Below are positions 16,982 to 25,600 of a stretch of 64,000 nt of DNA, one piece after another. The stretch covers positions 38,479 through 102,478 of the forward strand of contig CAIQVJ010000035.1 in the NCBI GenBank assembly GCA_903875225.1, written 5' to 3'. The DNA is from an uncultured Pseudomonadota bacterium. GTDB lineage: Bacteria > Myxococcota_A > UBA796 > SXON01. Both the position numbers and the translations under genes were made by a program. Within the stretch, counting starts at the first letter, position 1; each line of letters starts with the position of its first letter. Below the pieces are notes generated by a model. That model had not been told where the DNA came from. It ran no database searches and was given only the letters and a program-made list of their open reading frames with translations.

Positions 16982-18486
16982 GCCGGGACCCGGGCAACGC
17001 CGGGGAGTTCCCCTACACCCGCGGCATCCACCCGACGATGTACCAGGGCCGGCTCTGGACGATGCGGCAATATGCAGGCTTCGGCGATGCAAAGGCGTCG
17101 AACGAGCGGTACAGGTACCTGTTGGCGCAGGGGCAGACCGGGATCTCCGTCGCGTTCGATCTGCCAACCCAGATGGGCTACGACAGCGACCATGGGATGG
17201 CCCGCGGAGAGGTCGGCAAGGTCGGGGTCGCCATCGACCACCTGGGCGACATGCACCAGCTCCTCGCGGACCTGCCCCTGGACCAGGTTTCCACGAGCAT
17301 GACCATCAACTCGACGGCGGGCACCTTGTTGGCGCTCTACGTCGCGGTGGCCCGGGCGCGCGGCACGGATCCAAAGCAGCTCCGCGGCACGATCCAGAAC
17401 GACCTGCTCAAGGAGTACATCGCCCGCGGCACGTACATCTACCCGCCCCGGGCGAGCATGCGGATCGTCACGGACATCTTCGCCTGGTGCCGCACGGAGG
17501 TGCCGCGCTGGAACACGATCTCGATCAGCGGGTACCACATCCGCGAGGCCGGATCGACCGCTGCGCAGGAGGTCGCGTTCACGCTCGCCGACGGGATCGC
17601 GTATGTGGACGCCGCGATCGCGGCGGGGCTCGGCGTGGATGAGGTGGGTCCCCAACTCTCGTTCTTCTTCAACGCGCACAACGACTTCGTCGAGGAGGTC
17701 GCCAAGTTCCGCGCCGCCCGTCGCATGTGGGCCGCCATCATGCGGGATCGCTTTGGCGCGAAGGACAAGCGCTCGATGATGTTGCGGTTTCACACGCAGA
17801 CGGCCGGGAGCACGCTCACGGCACAGCAGCCCGACAACAACGTGGTGCGTGTGACGATCCAGGCCATGGCCGCTGTCCTCGGCGGGACCCAGTCGCTCCA
17901 CACCAACTCCCGCGACGAGGCGCTGGCCCTGCCCAGCGAAGCCTCGGCCCGGCTGGCGCTGCGTACCCAACAGGTGGTGGCCTACGAGAGCGGGATCGCA
18001 AAGCACGTCGATCCGTTCGGCGGCAGCATCGTGATGGAGGCCGAGACCGATCGCATCGAGGCCGAGGCCACCTCCTTGATCGCCGAGATCGACGCGATGG
18101 GGGGCATGGTGAGCGCGATCGAGCGCGGCTTCCCGCAACGGGAGATCCAGAACAGCGCCTACGCCCACCAGCTTGCCGTCGAACGCAAGGCGGAGATCGT
18201 CGTGGGCGTGAACGAGTTCGTGATGGAGGAGCAGTCGCAGGGCGGGCTGTTGCGCATCGCGGAAGGGCTCGAGGCGGAGCAGGTCGCGCGACTGCGGGCC
18301 TGGCGGGCGGGGCGCGACGAGGCCGCCGCCCGGGGCTCGGTGGAGGCGATCGGCGAGGCGGCCGCCGGCACGGCGAACCTGATGCCGTTCATGCTCAGGG
18401 CTGTGGAGGCGAAGGCCACGCTCGGCGAGATCGCCGACGTCCTGCGTGGGGTCTTCGGGAAGTACCGGGAGAGCGTGGTGGTGTGA
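16978..18486 (+). CDS. Methylmalonyl-CoA mutase, catalytic (TIM-barrel) subunit without B12 domain
   Basis: 502 residues from GTG at 16978. Strong acyl-CoA mutase sequence: [66 protein letters not shown] and [16 protein letters not shown]. The Tyr of RQYAGF and the Arg of SMRIV are the residues I expect for methylmalonyl-CoA rather than isobutyryl-CoA mutase. The usual C-terminal B12-binding domain (DxHxxG) is absent, so a separate B12 subunit must be encoded elsewhere. With the two upstream genes it would convert propionyl-CoA to succinyl-CoA. Confidence 0.88.
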   Translation: MSRDPGNAGEFPYTRGIHPTMYQGRLWTMRQYAGFGDAKASNERYRYLLAQGQTGISVAFDLPTQMGYDSDHGMARGEVGKVGVAIDHLGDMHQLLADLPLDQVSTSMTINSTAGTLLALYVAVARARGTDPKQLRGTIQNDLLKEYIARGTYIYPPRASMRIVTDIFAWCRTEVPRWNTISISGYHIREAGSTAAQEVAFTLADGIAYVDAAIAAGLGVDEVGPQLSFFFNAHNDFVEEVAKFRAARRMWAAIMRDRFGAKDKRSMMLRFHTQTAGSTLTAQQPDNNVVRVTIQAMAAVLGGTQSLHTNSRDEALALPSEASARLALRTQQVVAYESGIAKHVDPFGGSIVMEAETDRIEAEATSLIAEIDAMGGMVSAIERGFPQREIQNSAYAHQLAVERKAEIVVGVNEFVMEEQSQGGLLRIAEGLEAEQVARLRAWRAGRDEAAARGSVEAIGEAAAGTANLMPFMLRAVEAKATLGEIADVLRGVFGKYRESVVV

Positions 18487-18508
18487 CCGTCGGCCGGGCC
18501 CGGGTCAC
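18483..18508. terminator. Hairpin between convergent genes
   Basis: GTGACC and GGTCAC flank a G+C-rich centre that includes CGGGCC-type self-complementary bases. The hairpin overlaps the stop codons of both the mutase gene (rightward) and the lipoprotein gene (leftward), where a bidirectional terminator would sit. There is no T-run, so the call is tentative. Confidence 0.35.
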
Positions 18509-19248
18509 CAGCCGCAGCCCCGTGCATAGAGGTCGTCGCCAGCGGCGTCGTAGGCCTCGGTCCACGTGCCCCAGAAGTCCTCGGTGTGTCGCACGAACTC
18601 CGCCACGTCTGCGTCGGAGGCGGCCACGTCGGTCATGGCGTCGCTCTCCGGGTCGATCAGGCCCGTTGCGTTGCCGAGGCCCGGGATGCGCGTCGAGAGG
18701 CGGGCTACGTCGGCCCCTTCCGCCCAGGTGTCGGTGTCGGCGCCCGGTAGGAGCCCGGGCTGGTCGGACCACGCCTCGACGAAGGTGACCTCGCCCGGGT
18801 CGTTGAAGGTGAACTCCTCGTAGATCGGGCAGGGCTGGCCATCGAAGTCCATGGTGACACGGCAACGGGCGAAGGGCTGGACGCCGAACGCGCGGCAGTC
18901 CCGCTCCGGCACCGTCGTCGTCGGGTAGACGGCGAGCACGACAGCGTCCACCGCGATGGTCAGGTCCCTCCCGTAGCCGGTCAGCAGCAGCCACGGCGGC
19001 CACTCCCACCGCGCGACGAGCTCCGAGTACGTCGGCCCGCTGGCGGGATCCGCGCTGGCGTCGAGGGTGTCGAAGTAGCGCTCGCCCTGGTCGATGTAGG
19101 CGGCGTCGGTCTGGGTGGGGGAGAGGCATGTCGAGAGCGACGTGGAGGTGCACGCAGGCGCTGCCGTGTCCGGGGCGCACGCGGATGCACACACCGCCAT
19201 GGCGCAGATCAGGGCAGGGTGCAGAGAACGCGGGGCTCGGGGCGACAT
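18505..19248 (-). CDS. Hypothetical lipoprotein
   Basis: 247 residues. The signal peptide ends ASAC (Cys24) and is followed by several Cys residues, then a region with no recognised domain. Notable pieces are WPPWLLLTGYGRDL, CRVTMDFDGQPCPIYEEF and an Asp-rich C-terminal part. It lies 48 bp downstream of the Rieske oxygenase on the same strand, so read-through from the carotenoid operon is possible, but there is no coupling. Function unknown. Confidence 0.65.
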   Translation of the reverse strand: MSPRAPRSLHPALICAMAVCASACAPDTAAPACTSTSLSTCLSPTQTDAAYIDQGERYFDTLDASADPASGPTYSELVARWEWPPWLLLTGYGRDLTIAVDAVVLAVYPTTTVPERDCRAFGVQPFARCRVTMDFDGQPCPIYEEFTFNDPGEVTFVEAWSDQPGLLPGADTDTWAEGADVARLSTRIPGLGNATGLIDPESDAMTDVAASDADVAEFVRHTEDFWGTWTEAYDAAGDDLYARGCGW

Positions 19249-19296
19249 GTGCGCGACGTATCCCTGCCCCCGAAGGGAGGTCGAGCACGCGGGTGG

Positions 19297-20259
19297 CTAC
19301 CCGCCATCGCCTGCCGGCGGCGTTCGTGGGGCGCTTCCAGCGGCCACCCATCGGCGCCATTCGATGATCGGTCGATCCGAGTGGACGAGCACCTCCCCCA
19401 TGCGGAGGTCGGTCTCGAGGGGCTCCTGCGTGAGCACAACGCGCTTGTCCTGGTGGAGGATGTGCCGGTTGAACCGGTTCGAGAGCCAGCACACCAACCA
19501 GCCGAGGCCGGGGATCGTGACGTAGCTCTGATAGAAGCGCAGGTACAACCGGGTATGGGTGTCGTCCACCGGTACGAACGCGATCATCGCCCAGACGTTC
19601 TCGCTCAGGCGATTGCGCCACAGCGAGGGGGCGATCAGCTCCACGAAGAACCCCTTTGCATCGTACGTCGCAGGATCGTAGGTCACGTGGATGCGGTCAC
19701 CGGTCACCGTGGTGATCACGTCGAGCCGGTGCGGCACGCCGCGGCCGATGCTGGTCGCGTGGACGAACGGCAGGTGGGTGAAGTCCAGCTGGTTCTCGAC
19801 CGCGCGGGTGTAGTGGGTCTCCCAATCGTCGCTGAAGCTGGCGTGCACGTAGGTCTCGTCGATCTCGACGAACCAGGGGGGCTCGGGGAGGAGCGTGGGG
19901 TCGGAGACGGGGAGATCGGTGTACCAGAGCCAGACGAACCCATGGGCCTCGCGGACGATGAGCGCGGGGGTGCGCATCGCCGAGGGGATCGGGGCATCGG
20001 GGGCATTCGCGGGGATCCGGGTGCAGGCGCCCGCTCCGTTGAACCGGAACCCGTGGAACGGGCACTCGACGCAGCCTCCCACCACCTTGCCGAGGCTCAA
20101 CGCGGCACCCCGGTGCGGACACCGGTCGTGTGTGCATCGCAGCAGGTTTGCCTCGTCGCGCCACACGACGAGGCGCATGCCGAGTCGAACGACGCCCACC
20201 GGCCGGCCGCTGGGGACCTCATGGGATTCGAGGATGACGTACCAGCGGTCCTTCACCAT
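19297..20259 (-). CDS. Rieske non-heme iron oxygenase at the end of the crt operon
   Basis: About 320 residues from ATG 20259 (GTG codons at 20265 and 20268 are alternatives; AGGTGG lies just upstream). The Rieske cluster ligands are CPHRG and, 19 residues later, CPFHGF. The catalytic iron motif is ENQLDFTHLPFVH (N-x2-D-x2-H-x4-H). The C-terminal region contains two hydrophobic stretches (YVTIPGLGWLVCWL), as in membrane-associated PaO-type oxygenases. It follows the outer-membrane gene by 30 bases in the leftward carotenoid operon. Inference: an oxygen-dependent ring or chain modification of a carotenoid, for example hydroxylation or ketolation, for which a Rieske enzyme would be non-canonical. 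An unrelated substrate is possible. Confidence 0.82.
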   Translation of the reverse strand: MVKDRWYVILESHEVPSGRPVGVVRLGMRLVVWRDEANLLRCTHDRCPHRGAALSLGKVVGGCVECPFHGFRFNGAGACTRIPANAPDAPIPSAMRTPALIVREAHGFVWLWYTDLPVSDPTLLPEPPWFVEIDETYVHASFSDDWETHYTRAVENQLDFTHLPFVHATSIGRGVPHRLDVITTVTGDRIHVTYDPATYDAKGFFVELIAPSLWRNRLSENVWAMIAFVPVDDTHTRLYLRFYQSYVTIPGLGWLVCWLSNRFNRHILHQDKRVVLTQEPLETDLRMGEVLVHSDRPIIEWRRWVAAGSAPRTPPAGDGG

Positions 20260-20289
20260 GTTCACCACCTGTCTCCGGTTGCCACGGGT

Positions 20290-21123
20290 CTACCGCAGCG
20301 ACGCGCCGAGGGAGAGCGTCGCGAAGTGGAGCCAGTTCGCGGTGTACCCATCGCCGAACGCCTCCGAGTTCTTGGCGGTGCCCTCGGCTCCCCCGCCGAT
20401 GTACCGGGCGCACAGGAACACATCGGTGCCGTGCGGCAACGCGAACCCCCCGCGGACCGAGGTGTCCAGCAGCGCGCCGACCACGTCGACGTTCGAGCCG
20501 TTCAGGTACTTGATCGGCGCGTAGATGCCGGTCGCCTCGGCCCCGACGAACCCCGCCTTCCCCACGGGGAGCCGCAGCCGCGCTGCGAGTGCGGGCACGG
20601 GGCCCACGTCGTGCTCCACGAAGCGTTTTGTGCCATCGGCGGAGGTGAACGAGATGTTGGCGTCCCGGAGCTGCAGCGCGAGGCCGATGGAGAACTCCCG
20701 CTCGGGCGCAGGCAGCAGTTCGTGCAGCCAGGTTGCCCGCCAGAAGCTGAAGCCGTACCGGAGGTCGACGGGTTCGCCCGCCTGGAACGTGACCGTGTCC
20801 ACCAGGATGTCCTGGTGCAGCACCACCTCGGTGCGGAGGTCCAGCGGCTGGTACAGCAGGCTGAACGTCTCCCGCTTGCCCACGTCCAGCCCGGCGTCGA
20901 ACCGCAGCACCGGGAAGAGCACGTTCTGGGCGCCGTCCGCGACGTAGTCGAACTTCGTGCCGCTGTGGCCGAACTGGATCGTGTGAGCGAGGGGTGCCAG
21001 GAAGCCGACCTCGGCGTCCAGCCGCACGGCCCAGGCCCGGTCTGGAGCGTTGATCAGCGAATCCGCCGCGGGGGGCGTGACGGCGAGGGCAGCCGCGGTG
21101 AGGGAGACCAGGGTGAGGATCAT
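20290..21123 (-). CDS. Predicted outer-membrane beta-barrel protein in crt operon
   Basis: 277 residues from ATG 21123, which overlaps the CarH stop as ATGA; the much longer open frame upstream is a shadow of carH and crtB. A short signal peptide (MILTLVSLTAAALAV) is followed by alternating hydrophobic/polar strands rich in aromatic and Gly residues (WAVRLDAEVGFLAP, RETFSLLYQPLDLRTEVVL, REFSIGLALQLRDANISF), ending in LSLGASLR. This is the pattern of a 10-12-strand barrel. I do not recognise the family. Its position inside the carotenoid operon suggests a role in placing or moving the lipid product at the outer membrane. Confidence 0.75.
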   Translation of the reverse strand: MILTLVSLTAAALAVTPPAADSLINAPDRAWAVRLDAEVGFLAPLAHTIQFGHSGTKFDYVADGAQNVLFPVLRFDAGLDVGKRETFSLLYQPLDLRTEVVLHQDILVDTVTFQAGEPVDLRYGFSFWRATWLHELLPAPEREFSIGLALQLRDANISFTSADGTKRFVEHDVGPVPALAARLRLPVGKAGFVGAEATGIYAPIKYLNGSNVDVVGALLDTSVRGGFALPHGTDVFLCARYIGGGAEGTAKNSEAFGDGYTANWLHFATLSLGASLR

Positions 21124-22052
21124 GATTGCTCCAGTGTGTTCGGGGACGGGGGAGTCAGGGGGCGGGCGGCGCGCTCCTCCCATCGGGTGATGAGCTCGGC
21201 GGGGGTGGCGCAGACCCACAGGCGCGGCCCCTCCTTGGCGCGCAGGCCCGCGGTGGCGGGACCGCCGAGGGCGACGGTCGTGCCGCGCGGTGCGCTTCCG
21301 AGCACCGTCCGCCCAGCGGCGAGCACGACCTCGGGGGGGTGCGAGTCGATGGCCGACAGGCAGACGAGGTCGGGTGCACGGGTGGCGACGAGGGCGCAGA
21401 GGTCGGCGAGCGGCACGTCCGCGCCCAGCCAGATGACGTGCCACCCCGCCAGCGAGAGCTCCACGGACGCGGCCAGCAGGGGCAGGTCGTGGTGCTCCTG
21501 CGGGAGGCACGCGCAGACGACTTCGACAGCCCCGGGCCGCGCGGGCCCCAGGCTCCGGAGCATCGCAGCGAGGGCAGCCCGGGCTACCCCGGAGGCGAAG
21601 TGCTCCTGGGCAACCGAGATCTCGCCGAGCTCCCATCGTCGGCCCACCTCGAACAGGAGGGGCTGCCACACCTCCCGGATCGCATCGGAGAAGGACATCT
21701 GGTCCACCCGGCGCATGATCGGGAGCGCGGCGCTCCCGTTGAAGCCCACGAGCGCGTGCACGAGCGAGGCGACGAGGTCCGTCTGGACCGGCGTCACGGC
21801 GGGCGGGGGCGGTACCGTGACGGGTGGGGCCTGACCGGGCCGTGCGGTCCGGCTGATCGCCTCGGAGATGGCCACCCCACCGTCCACCAGACCCTTCAGC
21901 TCGCGAAGGTAGGCGACATCGGAGTCCTCGTAGATCCGGTACCCCGAGTCCGATCGTCGGAGCTCCAACAGATCGTAGCGGCGCTCCCATGCCACGAGGG
22001 TGTTTCGGGGGATCCCCGTCAGCTGAGCGACCGTCTTTATGCGGTAGGACAT
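21120..22052 (-). CDS. carH: CarH/CarA-type MerR-family, B12-dependent photoreceptor repressor
   Basis: 310 residues. The N-terminal MerR helix-turn-helix (residues 1-70) contains YRIKTVAQLTGIPRNTLVAWERRY and GYRIYEDSDVAYL. After a Pro-rich linker comes a four-helix bundle with W-x9-E-H (WELGEISVAQEH), the motif whose His caps cobalamin in CarH after light. The B12-binding Rossmann domain then has CLPQEHHDLPLLAASVELS, with the E-x-H cobalt-binding motif, and VIWLGADVPLADL. Known CarH proteins bind DNA as tetramers with adenosylcobalamin in the dark and release it in light. It is embedded between crtB (16-bp overlap) and the barrel gene (ATGA), so it is probably autoregulated with its target operon. 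Confidence 0.9.
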   Translation of the reverse strand: MSYRIKTVAQLTGIPRNTLVAWERRYDLLELRRSDSGYRIYEDSDVAYLRELKGLVDGGVAISEAISRTARPGQAPPVTVPPPPAVTPVQTDLVASLVHALVGFNGSAALPIMRRVDQMSFSDAIREVWQPLLFEVGRRWELGEISVAQEHFASGVARAALAAMLRSLGPARPGAVEVVCACLPQEHHDLPLLAASVELSLAGWHVIWLGADVPLADLCALVATRAPDLVCLSAIDSHPPEVVLAAGRTVLGSAPRGTTVALGGPATAGLRAKEGPRLWVCATPAELITRWEERAARPLTPPSPNTLEQS

Positions 22053-22984
22053 GGGGTGCCTGACTCGGGCGCGCCGAGGGAGAAGGGGTGGAGCGCCGGA
22101 TCACGCGATCGGCTGCCGCCCCATACCCGGGGCAGCGCCGCTGTGAGCAGCCCCCGGAGCACGGCGGTGCCGAGCGAGAGCCTCCCGAGGACCGTGCGGC
22201 CTCGGAGCGCGAGGGCTCCTCGCCGCACAACGGCGTGACCGATCGCCTGGTAGAGCGATGCCGCGACCGCCACCGCGAGCCGGCCGCGCAGCGGCAGGAA
22301 CCCGAGGCCGTCGAGCGCCGACGCGTAGTAGCGGTCGGCGAGCGCGACGAGATCGCGGGAGACCGTCGCGAGTTGTTCGGGGTCGGCGGTGCCCGCGACC
22401 ACGTCCTCGGGGTCGACCCCGAGCGCCCTTAGCCGCTCCGCAGGCAGGTACAGCCGATCGCGCCGGGCGTCCTCGGTCACGTCGCGGGCGACGTTGCTGA
22501 GCTGCATCCCGATGCCCAGGTCGATCGCACAGGTGCGCGCCTCCTGCGTCCTGGCTCCGAGCAGGCTCGCCATCATCAGCCCGACGGTGCCCGCCACCCC
22601 GTACGCGTACCGCAGGAGCGCCGGGTCGTCGGAGATCCGCACGGGTCCGGCATCGTCGGCGATGGTGTCCACCAGGGTCCAGGCTGCATCGATCGGCAGC
22701 CTCCTCCGCAGTGCCATCCGGTAGAACGCGACGACCAGCGGGCGCGGGCGCCGGCGGCCGCGGAGCTCGGCCCGCAGCTCGTCGATCGCGGTGGTCGCAG
22801 CCTCCACCGAGGGCGCCTCGTCGACGAGGTCGTCGGCCTCCCGACAAAACGCGTAGGTGAGCGCTGCGTCGTCGGCGTCTTCTGCGCTCAGCAGCCGGGC
22901 GGCGATGCGAAAGGAGCGAGCGTGTTTGCGCATGGTCTCCCGGGCAAAGGGAAGCACCGCGGGCGTAGGGTCGAGCGGGATCAT
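22037..22984 (-). CDS. crtB: Phytoene synthase
   Basis: 315 residues from ATG 22984, overlapping the crtI stop (ATGA). Both Asp-rich prenyl-PP motifs are visible: CREADDLVDEAP near residue 50 and NVARDVTEDARRDRLYLP near residue 165. FARSFRIAARLL-type N-terminal sequence (HARSFRIAARLLSAE) fits the trans-isoprenyl diphosphate synthase head-to-head family. It condenses two geranylgeranyl-PP molecules to phytoene. The C terminus overlaps the carH start by 16 bp. Confidence 0.92.
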   Translation of the reverse strand: MIPLDPTPAVLPFARETMRKHARSFRIAARLLSAEDADDAALTYAFCREADDLVDEAPSVEAATTAIDELRAELRGRRRPRPLVVAFYRMALRRRLPIDAAWTLVDTIADDAGPVRISDDPALLRYAYGVAGTVGLMMASLLGARTQEARTCAIDLGIGMQLSNVARDVTEDARRDRLYLPAERLRALGVDPEDVVAGTADPEQLATVSRDLVALADRYYASALDGLGFLPLRGRLAVAVAASLYQAIGHAVVRRGALALRGRTVLGRLSLGTAVLRGLLTAALPRVWGGSRSRDPALHPFSLGAPESGTPCPTA

Positions 22985-24495
22985 GCGACCCCCCGCAGTC
23001 GAATGCCGGGGATCGGCGTAGCGATCTCGGGCGCCGACACGAGGCGCTCCAACACCTTCGCGCTGTTGAGCACCCCGGGAACGCCCGCCCCCGGGTGGGT
23101 GCCCGCGCCCACGAAGTAGAGCCCGGCGACGTCCTCGCTCTGGTTGTGGTAGCGGAACCACGCCGATTGCTCGAGCCGCGGCTCGGGGCCGAAGGCCGCG
23201 CCCTGCACCGTTCGTAGGCGCCCCTCGAAATACCGCGGATCGACGGAGAACTTCGTGGTGATCCGCGAGCGCAGTCCGGGCAGGAGCCGTCGCTCGAGCT
23301 CCCCGAGCATCGCATCCTCGTACCGGGCCTGTTCATCCTCCCACCGGATCCCGCTCAGCTGGTTCGGGACCGGGGAGAGCACGTAGAAACACTCTTTTCC
23401 GGCTGGAGCGAGTGAGGGGTCGGTCCGGGTCGGCGCGTGCACGTAGAGGGACATGTCGTCGGCCAGGATCCGCTTGTTGAACACGTCGTCGAGCAGGCCC
23501 TTGTACCGGGGCCCGAGCACGATCGTGTGGTGCGCCAGCTCGGGCCAGGTGCCCTCGGTGCCGAAGTAGGTCACGGCCAGGCTCATCGACTGCCGGACCC
23601 GGCCGACCTTCGCGTCGGTCCAGGTGCGGCGGTGCTCGGGATCGATGAGGTTCTTGTAGGTGTACGAGGGGTCGCCGTTGCACACGACCCCCGCCGCCTC
23701 GATCACCGTTCCGTCGGCGAGCTCCACGCCGCTCGCCCGGCCGCCTTCCACGCGGATGCGCGTGACCGGCGAGTTGCACCGCACGTCGACGCCCACCTCA
23801 CCGAGCAGTTGCACCAGCGCATCGACCACCGCTCCGGTGCCGCCGCGGGGGAACCACACGCCCCACTTCCGCTCGAGCCAGTGGATCAAGAGGTAGATCG
23901 ACGGCGCGGTGAACGGGTTCCCGCCGATCAGCAGCGGCTCGAAGGTGAGCACCTGGCGCAGGCGCTCGTCCTTGATGTGCTTTGCGACCATCCCGTACAC
24001 GGAGCGCCAGCTACCGAGCTTCACCATGTCGGGGATCACGCGGAGCATGTCCGGCAGGCGGGTGAACGGCTGATCGGCCAGCTTCGTGTAGCCCACGTCG
24101 AAGGTCTCCTGCGCCTGCTTGAGCAGCCGACGGTAGCCATCGACATCCGGCGGGGACAGGGCCTGGATCTGCGAAAGGAGCCGCTCGTCGTCCCCGACGT
24201 AGTCAAAGTGGCCGCCCTCGGGGAACATCACCCGGTAGAAGGGATCCACCGCATCGAGCGTGTAGTAGTCGCGACGGTCGCGCCCCAGCGCCGTGAAGAG
24301 CTCGTCCAGCAGGTAGGGTGCGGTGATCACGGTCGGGCCGGCGTCGAAGGTGAAGCCGTCCTTGCGCCACACGCTCGCGCGACCGCCCGCCTGTTCGTTG
24401 GCTTCCAGCACGATCACGGGGTGACCCATGGCGCGGAGTCGCACGGCCGCGGCCAGCCCTCCGAACCCGGAGCCGATGACGACGTACGGCTTCAT
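22981..24495 (-). CDS. crtI: Phytoene desaturase (CrtI family)
   Basis: 504 residues. The N-terminal dinucleotide fold is YVVIGSGFGGLAAAVRLRAMG with a terminal acidic residue (VLEANEQAGGRA). FTFDAGPTVITAPYLLDELF and the C-terminal carotenoid oxidoreductase signature GLYFVGAGTHPGAGVPGVLN are typical of bacterial CrtI. It introduces conjugated double bonds into phytoene, using FAD. The start overlaps the crtE stop (ATGA). The number of desaturation steps, and whether it is a CrtI or a CrtD-like enzyme acting on hydroxylated intermediates, cannot be read from sequence; as the only desaturase here it must at least do the first steps. Confidence 0.92.
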   Translation of the reverse strand: MKPYVVIGSGFGGLAAAVRLRAMGHPVIVLEANEQAGGRASVWRKDGFTFDAGPTVITAPYLLDELFTALGRDRRDYYTLDAVDPFYRVMFPEGGHFDYVGDDERLLSQIQALSPPDVDGYRRLLKQAQETFDVGYTKLADQPFTRLPDMLRVIPDMVKLGSWRSVYGMVAKHIKDERLRQVLTFEPLLIGGNPFTAPSIYLLIHWLERKWGVWFPRGGTGAVVDALVQLLGEVGVDVRCNSPVTRIRVEGGRASGVELADGTVIEAAGVVCNGDPSYTYKNLIDPEHRRTWTDAKVGRVRQSMSLAVTYFGTEGTWPELAHHTIVLGPRYKGLLDDVFNKRILADDMSLYVHAPTRTDPSLAPAGKECFYVLSPVPNQLSGIRWEDEQARYEDAMLGELERRLLPGLRSRITTKFSVDPRYFEGRLRTVQGAAFGPEPRLEQSAWFRYHNQSEDVAGLYFVGAGTHPGAGVPGVLNSAKVLERLVSAPEIATPIPGIRLRGVA

Positions 24496-25535
24496 GCGGC
24501 GCTCCCGTGGGCGAGCGCGCCGATCTCGGACGCCGCTCGCTGTACGTGCGCGACCAGATCGCCTGCGACCCCGGCGAGCTCCGGGACGGCGCGGAGGGTG
24601 GGGTCCTCGAGGACCGACCGGGCCGCATTTTCGACCTGTTCCTGGACCCAGGCCACGGCCCCGCCCTGGAAGAGGCGTTCGATGAAGGCCTCGATGGCGG
24701 CTTCATCGGCGCGTCGGGCCGGCGACCGGAGCAGCGCGAACGTATCTGCGGCTTCGGACGGGTGCAGCTCCAGGTGCGCGACGACCAGGGCGCTCACCTT
24801 GCCTTCCCTCACGTCACTGGCGCGGCGGGCCTTCCCCTTTTCCAGGCTGAGGTCGAGGAGGTCGTCCTGGAGCTGGTACAGGACTCCGGCGCGCGAGAAC
24901 GCGCTGTACATGGCCCGTGCCGACCGATCGTCGAGGCCCGCCAGGATCGCGGCGCCCTGGACCGGGAGGCCGAGGAGCGCCCCGGACTTCCCCTCCGCGG
25001 CTTCCACCCATTGCTCCCATCGGACCTCGTCCCGGTTGGGCAGGTCCATCTCTTCGGACTGCCCGCGCACCGTCTGGGCCGCCGCCTGCGCGACCGCTGA
25101 GTAGAGGCGGGCGCGGGCCGTCGGTCCCGCGTCGATCTCGCCCACCGCCATGAAGGGCAGCATGAGCATGAGGTCCCCGGCGTTGATCGCCTGACCGGCC
25201 CCGTAGCGGGCCCATACCGTGGGGTGTCCACGCCGGAAACGGTCGCCATCCTGCACGTCGTCGTGGACGAGCGTGGCATTGTGGAGCATCTCGCAGGCAG
25301 AGGCCCAGGGGATGAGCGTCTCGAGGGGCAACCCGAGCGCATCCCCGCAGGCGAACGCGAGCCGGGCACGAAGCCGCTTGCCGCCGGTGCGCAGGGACTC
25401 GCTGACGATGTGACCGGCGAGGTCCACGCGTTCGCCCACGGCCAGGCGAAGCATCATGGCATCCACGGCCCGGATGCCGGCGCTCGACGCCAGCGGGCGG
25501 GGGGGAGACTCGAAGAGCGGGAAGGACGGTTTCAT
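24492..25535 (-). CDS. crtE: Geranylgeranyl diphosphate synthase (polyprenyl synthetase)
   Basis: 347 residues from ATG 25535, with GGAG five bases upstream. The first Asp-rich motif is LVHDDVQDGD and the second is YQLQDDLLDL; LRTGGKRLRARLAFACG and KSGALLGLP are further family marks. Residues just before the first motif (HNAT) are small, consistent with a C20 rather than a C15 product. It is the first gene of the leftward carotenoid operon and supplies geranylgeranyl-PP to CrtB. Confidence 0.9.
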   Translation of the reverse strand: MKPSFPLFESPPRPLASSAGIRAVDAMMLRLAVGERVDLAGHIVSESLRTGGKRLRARLAFACGDALGLPLETLIPWASACEMLHNATLVHDDVQDGDRFRRGHPTVWARYGAGQAINAGDLMLMLPFMAVGEIDAGPTARARLYSAVAQAAAQTVRGQSEEMDLPNRDEVRWEQWVEAAEGKSGALLGLPVQGAAILAGLDDRSARAMYSAFSRAGVLYQLQDDLLDLSLEKGKARRASDVREGKVSALVVAHLELHPSEAADTFALLRSPARRADEAAIEAFIERLFQGGAVAWVQEQVENAARSVLEDPTLRAVPELAGVAGDLVAHVQRAASEIGALAHGSAA

Positions 25536-25600
25536 GAAAGCTCCAGTTGACGGGTTGTGATGCAAAGTATATACATGGTGCATCGGATGTGCAACAAAAT
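25536..25600. promoter_or_regulatory. Divergent, overlapping crt promoters with CarH-like site
   Basis: Leftward: -35 TTGCAC (complement of 25589-25594), 17-bp spacer, -10 TATACT (complement of 25566-25571), predicted start near 25559 and GGAG before crtE. Rightward: -35 TTGACG (25547-25552), 17-bp spacer, -10 TATACA (25570-25575), predicted start near 25582. The two -10 boxes share bases 25570-25571, so both polymerases compete for one A+T-rich patch. TATACA also matches the TnTACA core I recall for CarH operators; GATGCA, GGTGCA and TGTGCA lie nearby, 11 bp apart in pairs. CarH bound here would shut both operons in the dark. Confidence 0.65.

Noticed and set aside
21124..22230. Long upstream extension of the barrel gene through carH and crtB
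   Set aside because: Arg/Pro/Gly-rich translation; the ATG at 21123 gives a signal peptide and the normal ATGA overlap.
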